Assembly (NCBI GenBank): GCA_021786915.1
Contig: JAJYMP010000166.1
Span: forward strand, 1-8,540
Source of the DNA: Chloroflexota bacterium
GTDB taxonomy: Bacteria > Chloroflexota > Limnocylindria > Limnocylindrales > CSP1-4
Direction: 5' to 3'
DNA: 8,540 nt
The notes below the pieces were generated by a model that saw nothing but the letters and a program-made list of their open reading frames with translations, was not told the origin of the DNA and did no database searches. Position 1 is the stretch's first letter, and every line of letters begins with the position of its first letter. Both the position numbers and the translations under genes were made by a program. Shown here piece after piece: positions 1 to 5,851 of the stretch.

Positions 1-131
1 AGCGGCTTCCCACAGGCGCAGACGAGGAGGCCCGAGAGCAGGAACGTGCGGTGCACAGGAGCACGGCGGATATTGGCGCCGGCGCGCCCGTCGAGCGCCT
101 TCCGTCCACACCTGCCAGGGGAAGTTCGCCG
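1..131 (-). pseudogene. Serine-recombinase zinc-ribbon region, partial or degenerate, runs off left edge
   Basis: Read on the minus strand in the frame that has a GTG at 56-54, the sequence gives RTFLLSGLLVCACGKP at about 59-12, preceded by a basic stretch with RRTSPGR at 131-111. The LLSGLLVC..CGKPL pattern is typical of the zinc-ribbon domain of large serine recombinases, which cut and exchange DNA through a serine nucleophile. The usual CxxC pair is CxC here, one residue short, and no catalytic N-terminal domain lies upstream, because that space is occupied by the tyrosine recombinase in another frame. This suggests a decayed remnant, or a downstream piece cut off by insertion of the neighbouring element. 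Only about 40 codons are visible, so the identification rests on pattern recognition. Confidence 0.42.
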
Positions 132-153
132 TCCGACAGTCGATCCCGTCCCC

Positions 154-1911
154 CTACGCCGCCTTCGGCCGTGGCTCCGCCTCGCTGCCTGGCGGCGCGG
201 CCGACGCGCCGCCGGCGCCCAGGATCCGAGCGACGCTCCCTCCCCGCCCCGTGCGGACGAGGCCGGTGCCGCGCAGTTCGCGCACGGCGGCGGCGAACGT
301 CTCCACGTCGAGACCAAGGTCGGCACGCACCCGGTGTCCCCAGCGCGTCGCGCCGCCGGTCGGCAGTTCCGCGAGCACCCTGCGAGCGACCTCGGACAGC
401 GCGCCGTCGGGCGCGATCGGCACATCGACCGCGATCCCGGCCGGGGTGCGTTCCACGCGCCGGCGGGTGGATGAGAAGCTGATGAGGCCCGCCGCGGCGA
501 GCTCGGTCTCCGCGGCCCACACGACGTTCGCCGGACGCCCGACCAGGCGGTGGATGCGCGACACGTTGGCGGGCCGGTCCACGGGCAGGGCGGCCAGGTA
601 GGCACGCGCCGGCTCCGCGAGGGGGACCGCCGTCCAGCGGCGGGCATCGCGGATCAGGCTGCCCGGGGGCAGCTGCCGGCCACGGGTTGTCGCCGCGGGG
701 AGCGAGCGAGTGTCGGAAGGGCCGATAGCGGGAGCACCGCCATCGCGCTGCGGGGCGGCCCCGGCCCACGGGGCACCCGGTATCGCTGGTTGATCAGGTG
801 GCGTCGGTACGCCCCCGGGCGGGTCATCCTGCGGCGGGTCATCGTCGGGATCGGTCCAGCGCGGCACGTCGAGCTGGATCCGGTCGATCGCCGCCCGCGA
901 CGCACCGCCCACCAGCGCCTGCAGATACCGCATCGTCGTGTCGACCGAGGAGTGGCGCAGCAGCTCCTTGATCTCGATGATGGAGGCGCCCGCGCGGAAC
1001 GCCAGGACCGCGCCGGTGGCACGGAGGGCGTGCGGGGCCAGCCGATCCTGTTCCAGCCCGACGTCCGCGAGTCGGGCGACCACCATGTTGTGGACCGAGC
1101 GGCGGGCGATTGCCGCGAGGGGCTGCAGCCCGACGCGCGCGCGGGCAGCCTTCAGCGCACGTGAGTCACAGGGCAGGAACACTGGGTCCGCCCGGTTGAG
1201 CGTCACCCCCGAGGCGCGCTCGTAGACGCGCTTCCAACGCAGCAGGGTCTGCCACACGTCGTCGGGCAGATCGAGGTGGGCGGGCTTGTTGCCCTTGCCG
1301 ATGAAGGAGGAACGGATCCGCCCGTCGTGGTCCTGGAAGCGGCCCCAGTGCAGGCCGGACGCCTCGCTGCTGCGCAGCGCCAGACGCACCATCATGGTGA
1401 TCAGGGTGTAGTCGCGCTTCGCGGTCAGGCCACGGCGTGGGTCGTCGAAGCTGGCCGCGATGGCGCCCAGGAGCATCTCCACCTGGGCCCTGGTGAGCGC
1501 GGGCGTGTTGGTCTCCGGGAGGCGCGAGGGCAGCGTGATCCCGGCGAAGGGGTTCGCCGCGATCAGCTTCCGGTGCGCGGCCTTCGCATACATGCGCCGG
1601 ACGACCGTCAGTTTCAGGTGCTGCGTCCCCTGCGCGTAGCGGGAGAGCGAGGCGGCGTAGGCGAAGGCGTCGTCCTCGCACGCCACCAGCGGGTCGACGC
1701 CGTGGCGATTGCACCAGCCGAGGTAGGCGGCCATCTCCTGTGCGTAGCAGACGACGGCGTCGTGCGTATTGCAGCTGCGGACCATCTCATCGGCCAGGCG
1801 GCGGATCTCGCCCGAGGGGGCCGGTTCGAGGCGGTCGAACCAGCCGTCGACGATGCCGTCGCGGTCGAGGGGCACGTGGTCGGTGAGCGGGGCGGAACCA
1901 GTGCGGGTCAT
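154..1911 (-). CDS. Tyrosine-type site-specific recombinase (phage-type integrase) with C-terminal winged-helix extension
   Basis: A 585-residue integrase that would catalyse integration or excision of the surrounding element. Residues about 38-125 form a SAM-like core-binding domain. The catalytic domain at about 135-345 has the full set of active-site residues: Arg180 (LALRSSEASGL), Lys206 (GKGNK), His294 and Arg297 (HALRATGA), His320 (LLRHSSVDTTM) and nucleophile Tyr329 (MRYLQ). Typical integrases end soon after the tyrosine; this one continues for about 240 residues. An Asp/Pro-rich linker (350-425) leads to two segments resembling winged helices (about 425-490 and 502-562). The ATG is supported by GGAGG eight bases upstream. 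It is the last gene of a leftward set behind the XRE gene, 98 bp away, and may also have its own promoter at 2086-2113. Function as a recombinase is well supported; the role of the tail is unknown. Confidence 0.93.
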   Translation of the reverse strand: MTRTGSAPLTDHVPLDRDGIVDGWFDRLEPAPSGEIRRLADEMVRSCNTHDAVVCYAQEMAAYLGWCNRHGVDPLVACEDDAFAYAASLSRYAQGTQHLKLTVVRRMYAKAAHRKLIAANPFAGITLPSRLPETNTPALTRAQVEMLLGAIAASFDDPRRGLTAKRDYTLITMMVRLALRSSEASGLHWGRFQDHDGRIRSSFIGKGNKPAHLDLPDDVWQTLLRWKRVYERASGVTLNRADPVFLPCDSRALKAARARVGLQPLAAIARRSVHNMVVARLADVGLEQDRLAPHALRATGAVLAFRAGASIIEIKELLRHSSVDTTMRYLQALVGGASRAAIDRIQLDVPRWTDPDDDPPQDDPPGGVPTPPDQPAIPGAPWAGAAPQRDGGAPAIGPSDTRSLPAATTRGRQLPPGSLIRDARRWTAVPLAEPARAYLAALPVDRPANVSRIHRLVGRPANVVWAAETELAAAGLISFSSTRRRVERTPAGIAVDVPIAPDGALSEVARRVLAELPTGGATRWGHRVRADLGLDVETFAAAVRELRGTGLVRTGRGGSVARILGAGGASAAPPGSEAEPRPKAA

Positions 1912-1971
1912 GTCGAGTACCTCCGGGTCGAGCGATTCGATGGTCCGAACCCGCCCGCCGGAGGTGGCCGC

Positions 1972-1989
1972 GCATCCCGTAGGGGATGC
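1972..1989. repeat. Perfect 7-bp inverted repeat upstream of the integrase
   Basis: GCATCCC (1972-1978) and GGGATGC (1983-1989) pair perfectly around the 4-base spacer GTAG. The hairpin lies in the 98-bp gap between the XRE stop and the integrase start, 61 bases before the ATG. No T-tract follows on the minus strand, so it is not a standard intrinsic terminator. It could be an operator or part of a structured leader. Confidence 0.6.
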
Positions 1990-2009
1990 TCACAACCGAG
2001 GTAGTGTCG

Positions 2010-2606
2010 CTACGCTTCCGTCTTTCCCTCCCGTTTCCGATCGGGAGGGGAGACGGACGCCAGCCGGAGGGGCGGGTCCGGCTGGACCCTATGGAGCCCG
2101 CTCCACTCGTCAAGGTTTGTGCTCGCCGCGTGCTCGACGAGGTCGAAACCGACCGCCCCGCACAGGCGCTGCAGCTCAGCGAGGCTGGGATCGGCGCCCT
2201 GTTCGATCTGGCGCAGGCGTCGCGGCGCGATCCGCGCGCGCCGCCCCGCGGGGTACGGATCGAGTCCGCGGTCGAGCCGGGCCAGTCGAAGCGCGAGGCC
2301 GAGCCGGCGCGCGTCGCCCGCGTCCCGTGTGCGTCCCGAGCGGGCCCGCGGGACCGGCGAGGGCGCAGCGAGCAGCACATCGGCAGACACGCCCAGGACG
2401 GCCGCCAGGCGGAGCAGGTCGGGCACCCGCGGCTCGAGCGCGCCCCACTCCCAGCGGGCGATGACCGACTGGGAATGGCCGAGCGCGGCCCCGAGCGCCG
2501 CCTGCGTCAGGCCCGCCCGGAGGCGCGCGCGACGGAGCCGCTGGCCGAGCGATGCGGGAGCAGGGCTCGGCTCGCGATTCGGGCCGGCCCCCTCAAGGCG
2601 AGCCAC
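2010..2606 (-). CDS. XRE-family transcriptional regulator with two helix-turn-helix domains
   Basis: The protein has a clear Cro/C1-type HTH about 20 residues after the chosen start (from LGQRLRRARLRAGLTQAALG to LGVSADVLL). A second, weaker copy of the same fold follows (from LGLALRLARLDRGL to LCGAVGFDLVEH), recognisable by RLRQIEQGADPSLAELQRLC. Such proteins usually bind operators as dimers and repress lysogeny or element-transfer genes. The start is uncertain. GTG at 2606 overlaps the stop of the upstream gene by 14 bp, as expected for translational coupling. A TTG at 2675 would add 23 residues and overlap by 83 bp. Neither has a strong Shine-Dalgarno sequence. It stands between a metalloprotease gene and the integrase, so a role as the element's repressor is a natural inference. 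A perfect dyad lies just upstream of the GTG. Confidence 0.82.
   Translation of the reverse strand: MARLEGAGPNREPSPAPASLGQRLRRARLRAGLTQAALGAALGHSQSVIARWEWGALEPRVPDLLRLAAVLGVSADVLLAAPSPVPRARSGRTRDAGDARRLGLALRLARLDRGLDPYPAGRRARIAPRRLRQIEQGADPSLAELQRLCGAVGFDLVEHAASTNLDEWSGLHRVQPDPPLRLASVSPPDRKREGKTEA
2026..2049. repeat. Perfect 8-bp inverted repeat at the end of the XRE gene
   Basis: CCCTCCCG (2026-2033) and CGGGAGGG (2042-2049) form a GC-rich stem around an 8-base loop. The hairpin covers the last codons of the XRE reading frame. In the leftward transcript it precedes the second hairpin at 1972-1989. No U-run follows. Confidence 0.6.
2086..2113 (-). promoter_or_regulatory. Candidate promoter for the integrase, inside the XRE gene
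   Basis: On the minus strand TTGACG (2113-2108) and TAGGGT (2091-2086) are separated by 16 bp. This is close to the sigma-70/SigA consensus as used in high-GC bacteria (TTGACN, TANNNT). Transcription would begin near 2079 and give the integrase a leader of roughly 170 bases containing both hairpins at 2026-2049 and 1972-1989. Predicted by eye only. Confidence 0.4.
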
Positions 2607-3000
2607 GGCGTGACGTGCCGATCCGCCACGCGGATCGCAGCGCCTGCTGATCCGCCAGCGGCAGCCACGGGCCAAACAGGATCGCCGCGACCACCCGCTG
2701 CGCGGCGCTGATCACGTGCTCGCGGTCCCCGCGGGACAGGCCCGCGAGGACCGGGTGTAGCGCCATGCTGCGCGCGACCTCGGCGCATACGGCCCCCATG
2801 TTGATCCCCAGCCCGGGCACCTCCGTGGTCGCCCACAGCAGGCCGGCGATGGCGGCCTGGTACGCGGGGTGCCCGGCGTCGGCCGCGTCCGCGGCAGCGA
2901 TCACCACGGCCCGCGGCTGGTCGAGGGCGTCGATCTCGGCCAGCAGGGCATAGACCTGGCTGCGGATGGTGGCGAGGGCGGTGGCGTAGTCGTCCGCCAT
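2593..3000 (-). CDS. Hypothetical protein, 135 residues, in the element operon
   Basis: I do not recognise a family. The protein is mostly Ala-rich helix, starts MADDYATALATIRSQVYALL and ends in a basic Arg/Ser tail (RIGTSRRGSP). The middle (AAIAGLLWATTEVPGLGINMGAV) and the segment HVISAAQRVVAAILFGPWLPL are hydrophobic, but neither is a clean membrane helix. The ATG at 3000 lies 60 bp after the protease stop, without an obvious Shine-Dalgarno sequence. The 3' end overlaps the XRE gene, so the two are probably co-translated. Its place between protease and repressor makes it a candidate accessory or adaptor protein, but nothing in its sequence shows this. Confidence 0.7.
   Translation of the reverse strand: MADDYATALATIRSQVYALLAEIDALDQPRAVVIAAADAADAGHPAYQAAIAGLLWATTEVPGLGINMGAVCAEVARSMALHPVLAGLSRGDREHVISAAQRVVAAILFGPWLPLADQQALRSAWRIGTSRRGSP
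2619..2637. promoter_or_regulatory. Perfect 8-3-8 dyad before the XRE start, operator candidate
   Basis: CGATCCGCCACGCGGATCG is a perfect inverted repeat with 8-bp arms and a 3-bp spacer. It lies 13-31 bp upstream of the GTG start of the XRE gene, within the end of the preceding gene. The direct repeat GATCCGCCA occurs again at 2649-2657. The geometry suits binding of a dimeric HTH protein. In this GC-rich coding context a chance origin is possible. Confidence 0.35.
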
Positions 3001-3014
3001 GTCACGCCGGGCCG

Positions 3015-3043
3015 GTGCCGGGGCGCCCGGGCACCCTCGTGCC
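3015..3043. repeat. Nested palindromes in the gap between the protease and the 135-residue gene
   Basis: GTGCCGGGGCGCCCGGGCAC (3015-3034) is palindromic except for one base pair. Its right arm GGCAC (3030-3034) can instead pair with GTGCC at 3039-3043 across a 4-base loop. These sites fill most of the 60-bp gap between two genes that would otherwise be co-transcribed. They could be an operator, a processing site or two mutually exclusive RNA hairpins. Confidence 0.5.
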
Positions 3044-3060
3044 GCCCGCCGCGCACGGGC

Positions 3061-4464
3061 TCACGCCGGGCCCTCCCCCGCCCCGCCGATCGTTGCCGGC
3101 GTCAGTCCCGCCGTTTCCATCGCCTCGGCGAGGCGCGGGCCGGCCAGCGTGCCCGCGGCCGCCAACGCGTCGGCGACCCGTTCGATGACGGCCCGGCGGG
3201 GTTCCAGCAGGGCGCGGGTCTCGGCCTCGGCGGCCCGGGAGGCGCGCAGCACCGCGGACCAGACGAGCGAGCGTCCCTCACGGGCAAGATGCGTGCGGCG
3301 TGACTCGAGCACGCTCGGGGCGACCAGGCCGATGTCGGGATCGAGGCCCTCGTCGAGCGCATCGCGCAGGTGCCGGGTGGCGACGGTCAGGTCGTGCTCC
3401 GCCCCCAGCATGCGCACGCCCAGCACGAGCTCCTCGCCGATGGGCCCGGCATAGGCGATCAGGACCTGGGCCCGCCAGGTGCGGCTGGTCATCGGGTGGC
3501 GCTCCGCCCAGGCGCGGTCGAGCGTGGTGTGGGCGTTGCCCCGCGCCTGCGGCTCGAGCGTCGCGTAGGCCAGGGCCGCGGGCCCCAGCGTCAGGTAGAC
3601 CGCGACGGCATGGGCGGCCTCGTGGACGGCGAGGTGGCGCACGGCGTCGGGACCGAGCACACGGGCGGGCGTCGAGCGGCGATGGCGGGCGAGGACCTCG
3701 TCGAGGTGCGCCTGGTCCACCGCCGCCAGGCCGTCGGCGAGGGCGAGGCCGTAGGCGGAGGTGACCATGGCGCGGATGTCGCTGCCGGTCGAGTCGGGCG
3801 TGCGCCGCGCCGCGGTGGCGACATCGAGGGGGCCTGCGCTCGGCACCTGGCCGAGGAACCGGCCGAACATCACCTCGCGCGTGGGTTCGTCGGGCGCCTC
3901 GAGCTCGATCAGCACGGCGAAGCGGCGCCGCAGGCCCGGGTCGATCGACCAGGACGACTCCGCCGTGAGACCCAGGACCATGGGCCCGGGGCGCGTCGAG
4001 AGGCCGTCGAGCGCGGCCATCAGGGCACTGCCCCGCCGGCGCACGCCGTCATCGGAGGTCGCCGCCCAGCGCATGCGTCCGGCCAGGTCGACCTCGTCGA
4101 TGATGACGATCGCGGGGACGCCGGCCAGCGCGTCGAACGCCGCGCCGATCGCCGTCGCGTCGTCCTCGCCCGCCGAGATGACGTACACGGGCAGGTCGGT
4201 GTCGCTGGCCAGGGCCTTGGCGAGCAGCGTCTTGCCCGTGCCGTGGGGGCCCGCAAGCAGCACGGACGTGATCGGACTGGTGCCCTCCGGCCCGGCGGCG
4301 TGCCGCGCCAGCGCAAGGTGCGCGGCCAGCTCGCGGCGTGGTCGCTCATGGCCGATCACCTCGTCCCAGCCCACGCGGGGACCGCGCCAGCGGCGGGCCT
4401 CGAGCCCATCGTCCGGCGGGTCGGGATCGGGGGCGTGGGGGGACGGGCGGTCCTCGACGGTCAT
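3061..4464 (-). CDS. Soluble FtsH-like AAA+ ATPase with M41-type zinc metallopeptidase domain
   Basis: A 467-residue ATP-dependent protease of the FtsH type. The AAA+ domain (about 32-265) has Walker A GPHGTGKT (72-79), Walker B IVIIDEVD (119-126) and an arginine-finger region GLRRRF (177-182). The peptidase domain (about 270-455) has the zinc motif HEAAH (281-285), AGPIGEELVLG (339-349, like the FtsH AAEELVFG motif) and the third ligand Asp358 in GAEHDL, so catalysis should be intact. Classical FtsH is about 600-650 residues with two N-terminal membrane helices. None is present here; the N-terminus is short, acidic and Pro-rich. The segment after SAG at 97-99 is shorter than in FtsH and lacks the aromatic FVG pore motif. 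The reading frame is open upstream, but ATG 4464 has GAGGT six bases before it. First gene of the leftward set. Confidence 0.88.
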   Translation of the reverse strand: MTVEDRPSPHAPDPDPPDDGLEARRWRGPRVGWDEVIGHERPRRELAAHLALARHAAGPEGTSPITSVLLAGPHGTGKTLLAKALASDTDLPVYVISAGEDDATAIGAAFDALAGVPAIVIIDEVDLAGRMRWAATSDDGVRRRGSALMAALDGLSTRPGPMVLGLTAESSWSIDPGLRRRFAVLIELEAPDEPTREVMFGRFLGQVPSAGPLDVATAARRTPDSTGSDIRAMVTSAYGLALADGLAAVDQAHLDEVLARHRRSTPARVLGPDAVRHLAVHEAAHAVAVYLTLGPAALAYATLEPQARGNAHTTLDRAWAERHPMTSRTWRAQVLIAYAGPIGEELVLGVRMLGAEHDLTVATRHLRDALDEGLDPDIGLVAPSVLESRRTHLAREGRSLVWSAVLRASRAAEAETRALLEPRRAVIERVADALAAAGTLAGPRLAEAMETAGLTPATIGGAGEGPA

Positions 4465-4545
4465 GCGCGCACCTCGTGGGTCGAACCAGGTGAGTGGGTC
4501 GCGCGTACGACACCAGAGCGGAGGGCCGCGCGTCCAGCGTCCGGG

Positions 4546-4590
4546 CTGCGCGCGTTGCGCCGGCTGCGCACATTGCGCAGATTGGGCAGG
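4546..4590. repeat. Five-unit 9-bp tandem repeat with internal dyad in a divergent intergenic region
   Basis: Five consecutive 9-bp units begin at 4546, 4555, 4564, 4573 and 4582, with consensus YTGSGCNNN. Units three and four together form the perfect inverted repeat CTGCGCACATTGCGCAG (4564-4580, 7-bp arms, 3-bp spacer). The array lies between the divergent starts of the protease (4464) and the excisionase-like gene (4643). Iteron-like repeats in such a place commonly bind a regulator, an excisionase or a replication initiator. I see no convincing promoter hexamers in the same spacer. Confidence 0.65.
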
Positions 4591-4642
4591 CCGAACGGCG
4601 CCGGATCCTGGACAGCCCGGCGACGGCGCCGACGCTCCGGGC

Positions 4643-4831
4643 ATGACGACACCCCCGCTGCTCACGACGACGCAGGTCGCGGCACGCTTGGGTGTGAGCT
4701 CGGAGTTCGTGCGGCAGGAGGTGCTGCGCGGGCGGCTCATCGCCCAGGTGCTGGCCAGCGCGAGCGGTCGCCGCATCTACCGGATCAGCGAGGCGGAGCT
4801 GCGTCGGTATCGCGAGCGGTACGGGGGGTGA
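4643..4831 (+). CDS. Small excisionase/MerR-type helix-turn-helix DNA-binding protein
   Basis: A 62-residue protein with the pattern of the excisionase HTH family. LLTTTQVAARLGVSSEFVRQ forms the HTH, LRGRLIAQVLASASGRRIYR the wing, and ISEAELRRYRERY the closing helix. Members bind att or promoter DNA and bend it, directing the recombinase toward excision, or act as small regulators. It is transcribed away from the protease-XRE-integrase set, and its upstream region contains the 9-bp repeats. The ATG was chosen because the domain begins a few residues later. No Shine-Dalgarno sequence is evident, and the open frame upstream is a GC-driven shadow. It has the size of phage Xis proteins; whether it truly acts as Xis is inference. 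Confidence 0.8.
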   Translation: MTTPPLLTTTQVAARLGVSSEFVRQEVLRGRLIAQVLASASGRRIYRISEAELRRYRERYGG

Positions 4832-4870
4832 GGGCCGGGTTGCGGCACATGCGCCTCGCCATCACATACC

Positions 4871-4918
4871 GGCCCCACCGGCCGACTGATCGATGGTGGG
4901 CCATGACTGGCGGTCATG
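4871..4918. repeat. Two adjacent inverted repeats downstream of the excisionase-like gene
   Basis: GGCCCCACC (4871-4879) pairs with GGTGGGCC (4895-4902) with one bulged C. Immediately after, CATGAC (4902-4907) and GTCATG (4913-4918) form a perfect 6-bp dyad with a 5-base spacer. The first could end transcription of the upstream gene, though no T-tract follows. The second resembles a small protein-binding dyad. Confidence 0.35.
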
Positions 4919-4935
4919 CACGCGTGACTGGATCG

Positions 4936-4991
4936 CTGCGCCGTCGTCGTCGCCCCGACCTTGGACCGCGCGTTCGCCAGGTGGTGCTTCA
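4936..4991 (-). pseudogene. Short remnant of a LuxR-type HTH gene (left copy)
   Basis: The minus strand reads KHHLANARSKVGATTTAQ, the recognition helix and following part of a LuxR-family HTH. Over 56 bases it matches 5659-5714 at 50 positions without gaps. No start, N-terminal part or proper stop is attached, so it cannot encode a working protein. It begins 13 bases after the DUF1801 stop and has the same orientation as the right copy. Confidence 0.7.
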
Positions 4992-5004
4992 GTCGTGGCG
5001 GCCC

Positions 5005-5481
5005 TCAGCCCGCGGCCTTCTTGACGAGCTCGGCGATCCGCCTCTCCCCCGCGGCCGACAGGCTGGTCAGGGCGAAGGCGACCGGCCACATCTCCCCCTC
5101 GTCGAGCCGCGCGTCGGGCTGGAAGCCGAGCGTCGAGTAGCGGACCTTGAACTTCAGCTTCGCCTGGAAGAAGCAGACCACCTTGCCGTCCCTCGCGTAC
5201 GCCGGCATCCCGTAGAACGTCCGGGGCACGAGGTGCGGCGCGGCCGCGAGGACGAGCTCGTGGACGCGCGCCGCCATCGCCCGGTCGTCCTCGGGCAGCG
5301 CCGCGATCGCGGCCAGGACGTCGGCCTCGCCGGCTGTGCGTGCCTCTTCCGGGGTGAGCTTCGCCGCCTTCTTTCGCTCTCGGATCGTCTCCTTCATCGC
5401 GGCGAGCTCTTCGTCGCTGAAGACGTCACCGGACGTCCTGGCCGAACTGCTTCGCTTCGTGGTTGTCTTCGTGTCCGCCAT
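5005..5481 (-). CDS. DUF1801 domain-containing protein (YdhG/YdeI-like)
   Basis: A 158-residue cytoplasmic protein. The first 25 residues are Thr/Ser/Lys-rich and probably disordered. A helical stretch (residues about 22-50, EELAAMKETIRERKKAAKL) precedes the DUF1801 fold. The best signature is VPRTFYGMPAYARDGKVVCFFQ split around residues 94-115, then KFKVRYSTLGF and a C-terminal LDEGEMWPVAFAL...ERRIAELVKKA segment. Relatives include the Bacillus YdhG iron-chaperone-like proteins, but most actinobacterial members have no proven function. The ATG at 5481 is preceded by GGGA about 11 bases upstream. It stands alone between two fragments of a LuxR HTH sequence, so it may have been inserted into, or duplicated together with, a regulator gene. 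Confidence 0.85.
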   Translation of the reverse strand: MADTKTTTKRSSSARTSGDVFSDEELAAMKETIRERKKAAKLTPEEARTAGEADVLAAIAALPEDDRAMAARVHELVLAAAPHLVPRTFYGMPAYARDGKVVCFFQAKLKFKVRYSTLGFQPDARLDEGEMWPVAFALTSLSAAGERRIAELVKKAAG

Positions 5482-5496
5482 GTCAGGTTCGTCCCT

Positions 5497-5775
5497 TCAC
5501 TCGGCGCGGCGCCGGAGCGGCGTGATCGCGCCAGCCGTCTCCGTGGACTGACGCGGACCATAGCCATTCGGGCCGGAATCTGCTTCTCCGAACAAGTTTG
5601 ACTGCACCTGAACGGAGCCGCGAGGCTCGGGCAGCCGCGGGGCCAGGATCCATACGAGCTGCGCGGTCGTCTCCGCCCCCACCTTGGACCGGGCATTCGC
5701 CAGGTGGTGCTTCACCGTCGAGTGCGACAGTCCGAGGCGGTGGGCGGCCGCCTTCTCCGACCCGGCGACGCGCCT
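5497..5775 (-). pseudogene. LuxR-type HTH regulator fragment (right copy), lacking a usable start
   Basis: On the minus strand from 5769 the frame reads VAGSEKAAAHRLGLSHSTVK, then HHLANARSKVGAETTAQLVW and ILAPRLPEP. This is a good LuxR/FixJ HTH, which normally binds DNA as the output domain of a regulator. The frame stays open to a stop at 5497, but the residues after PEP look unrelated. Upstream the expected first helix (RQxxVLxxxV) is replaced by RQPHSSHRR. The only ATG in frame lies inside the divergent ATPase gene. No receiver or sensor domain is present. It is best read as a decayed gene; a short functional protein from a non-ATG start cannot be excluded. Confidence 0.6.
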
Positions 5776-5822
5776 GTGCGATGAATGCGGCTGGCGCCTG
5801 GCAGCCGCCTCCTTCCTCGCGG

Positions 5823-5851
5823 TTGACGTGGGCCGGAGGGCGGCGGATGAT
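5823..5851 (+). promoter_or_regulatory. Candidate promoter of the ATPase gene
   Basis: TTGACG (5823-5828) and GATGAT (5846-5851) are 17 bp apart and match the sigma-70 consensus at five and four of six positions. Predicted transcription starts near 5858, inside the inverted repeat at 5849-5871, leaving a leader of about 50 bases before GTG 5908. Confidence 0.45.

Noticed and set aside
1276..2004. Plus-strand open frame of 242 codons opposite the integrase
   Set aside because: Shadow of the integrase gene; no domain, and the translation is Gly/Arg/Val-rich.
3761..4642. Upstream extension of the excisionase-like gene to a 356-residue protein
   Set aside because: The added part is antisense to the protease gene and Ser/Arg-rich; only the last 62 residues look like a real domain.
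4465..4776. Extension of the protease to 571 residues
   Set aside because: The extra 104 residues translate the 9-bp repeats and the divergent gene in antisense, and ATG 4464 has a good Shine-Dalgarno site.
57..4935. Attachment-site direct repeats bounding the element
   Set aside because: I compared the sequence left of the integrase with that right of the excisionase-like gene and found no shared word long enough to propose att sites; the real ends may lie outside the window.
3370..5601. Long plus-strand open frame of 743 codons
   Set aside because: It is antisense to the FtsH-like and DUF1801 genes, has a low-complexity Arg/Gly-rich translation and no domain; it results from high GC at third positions.
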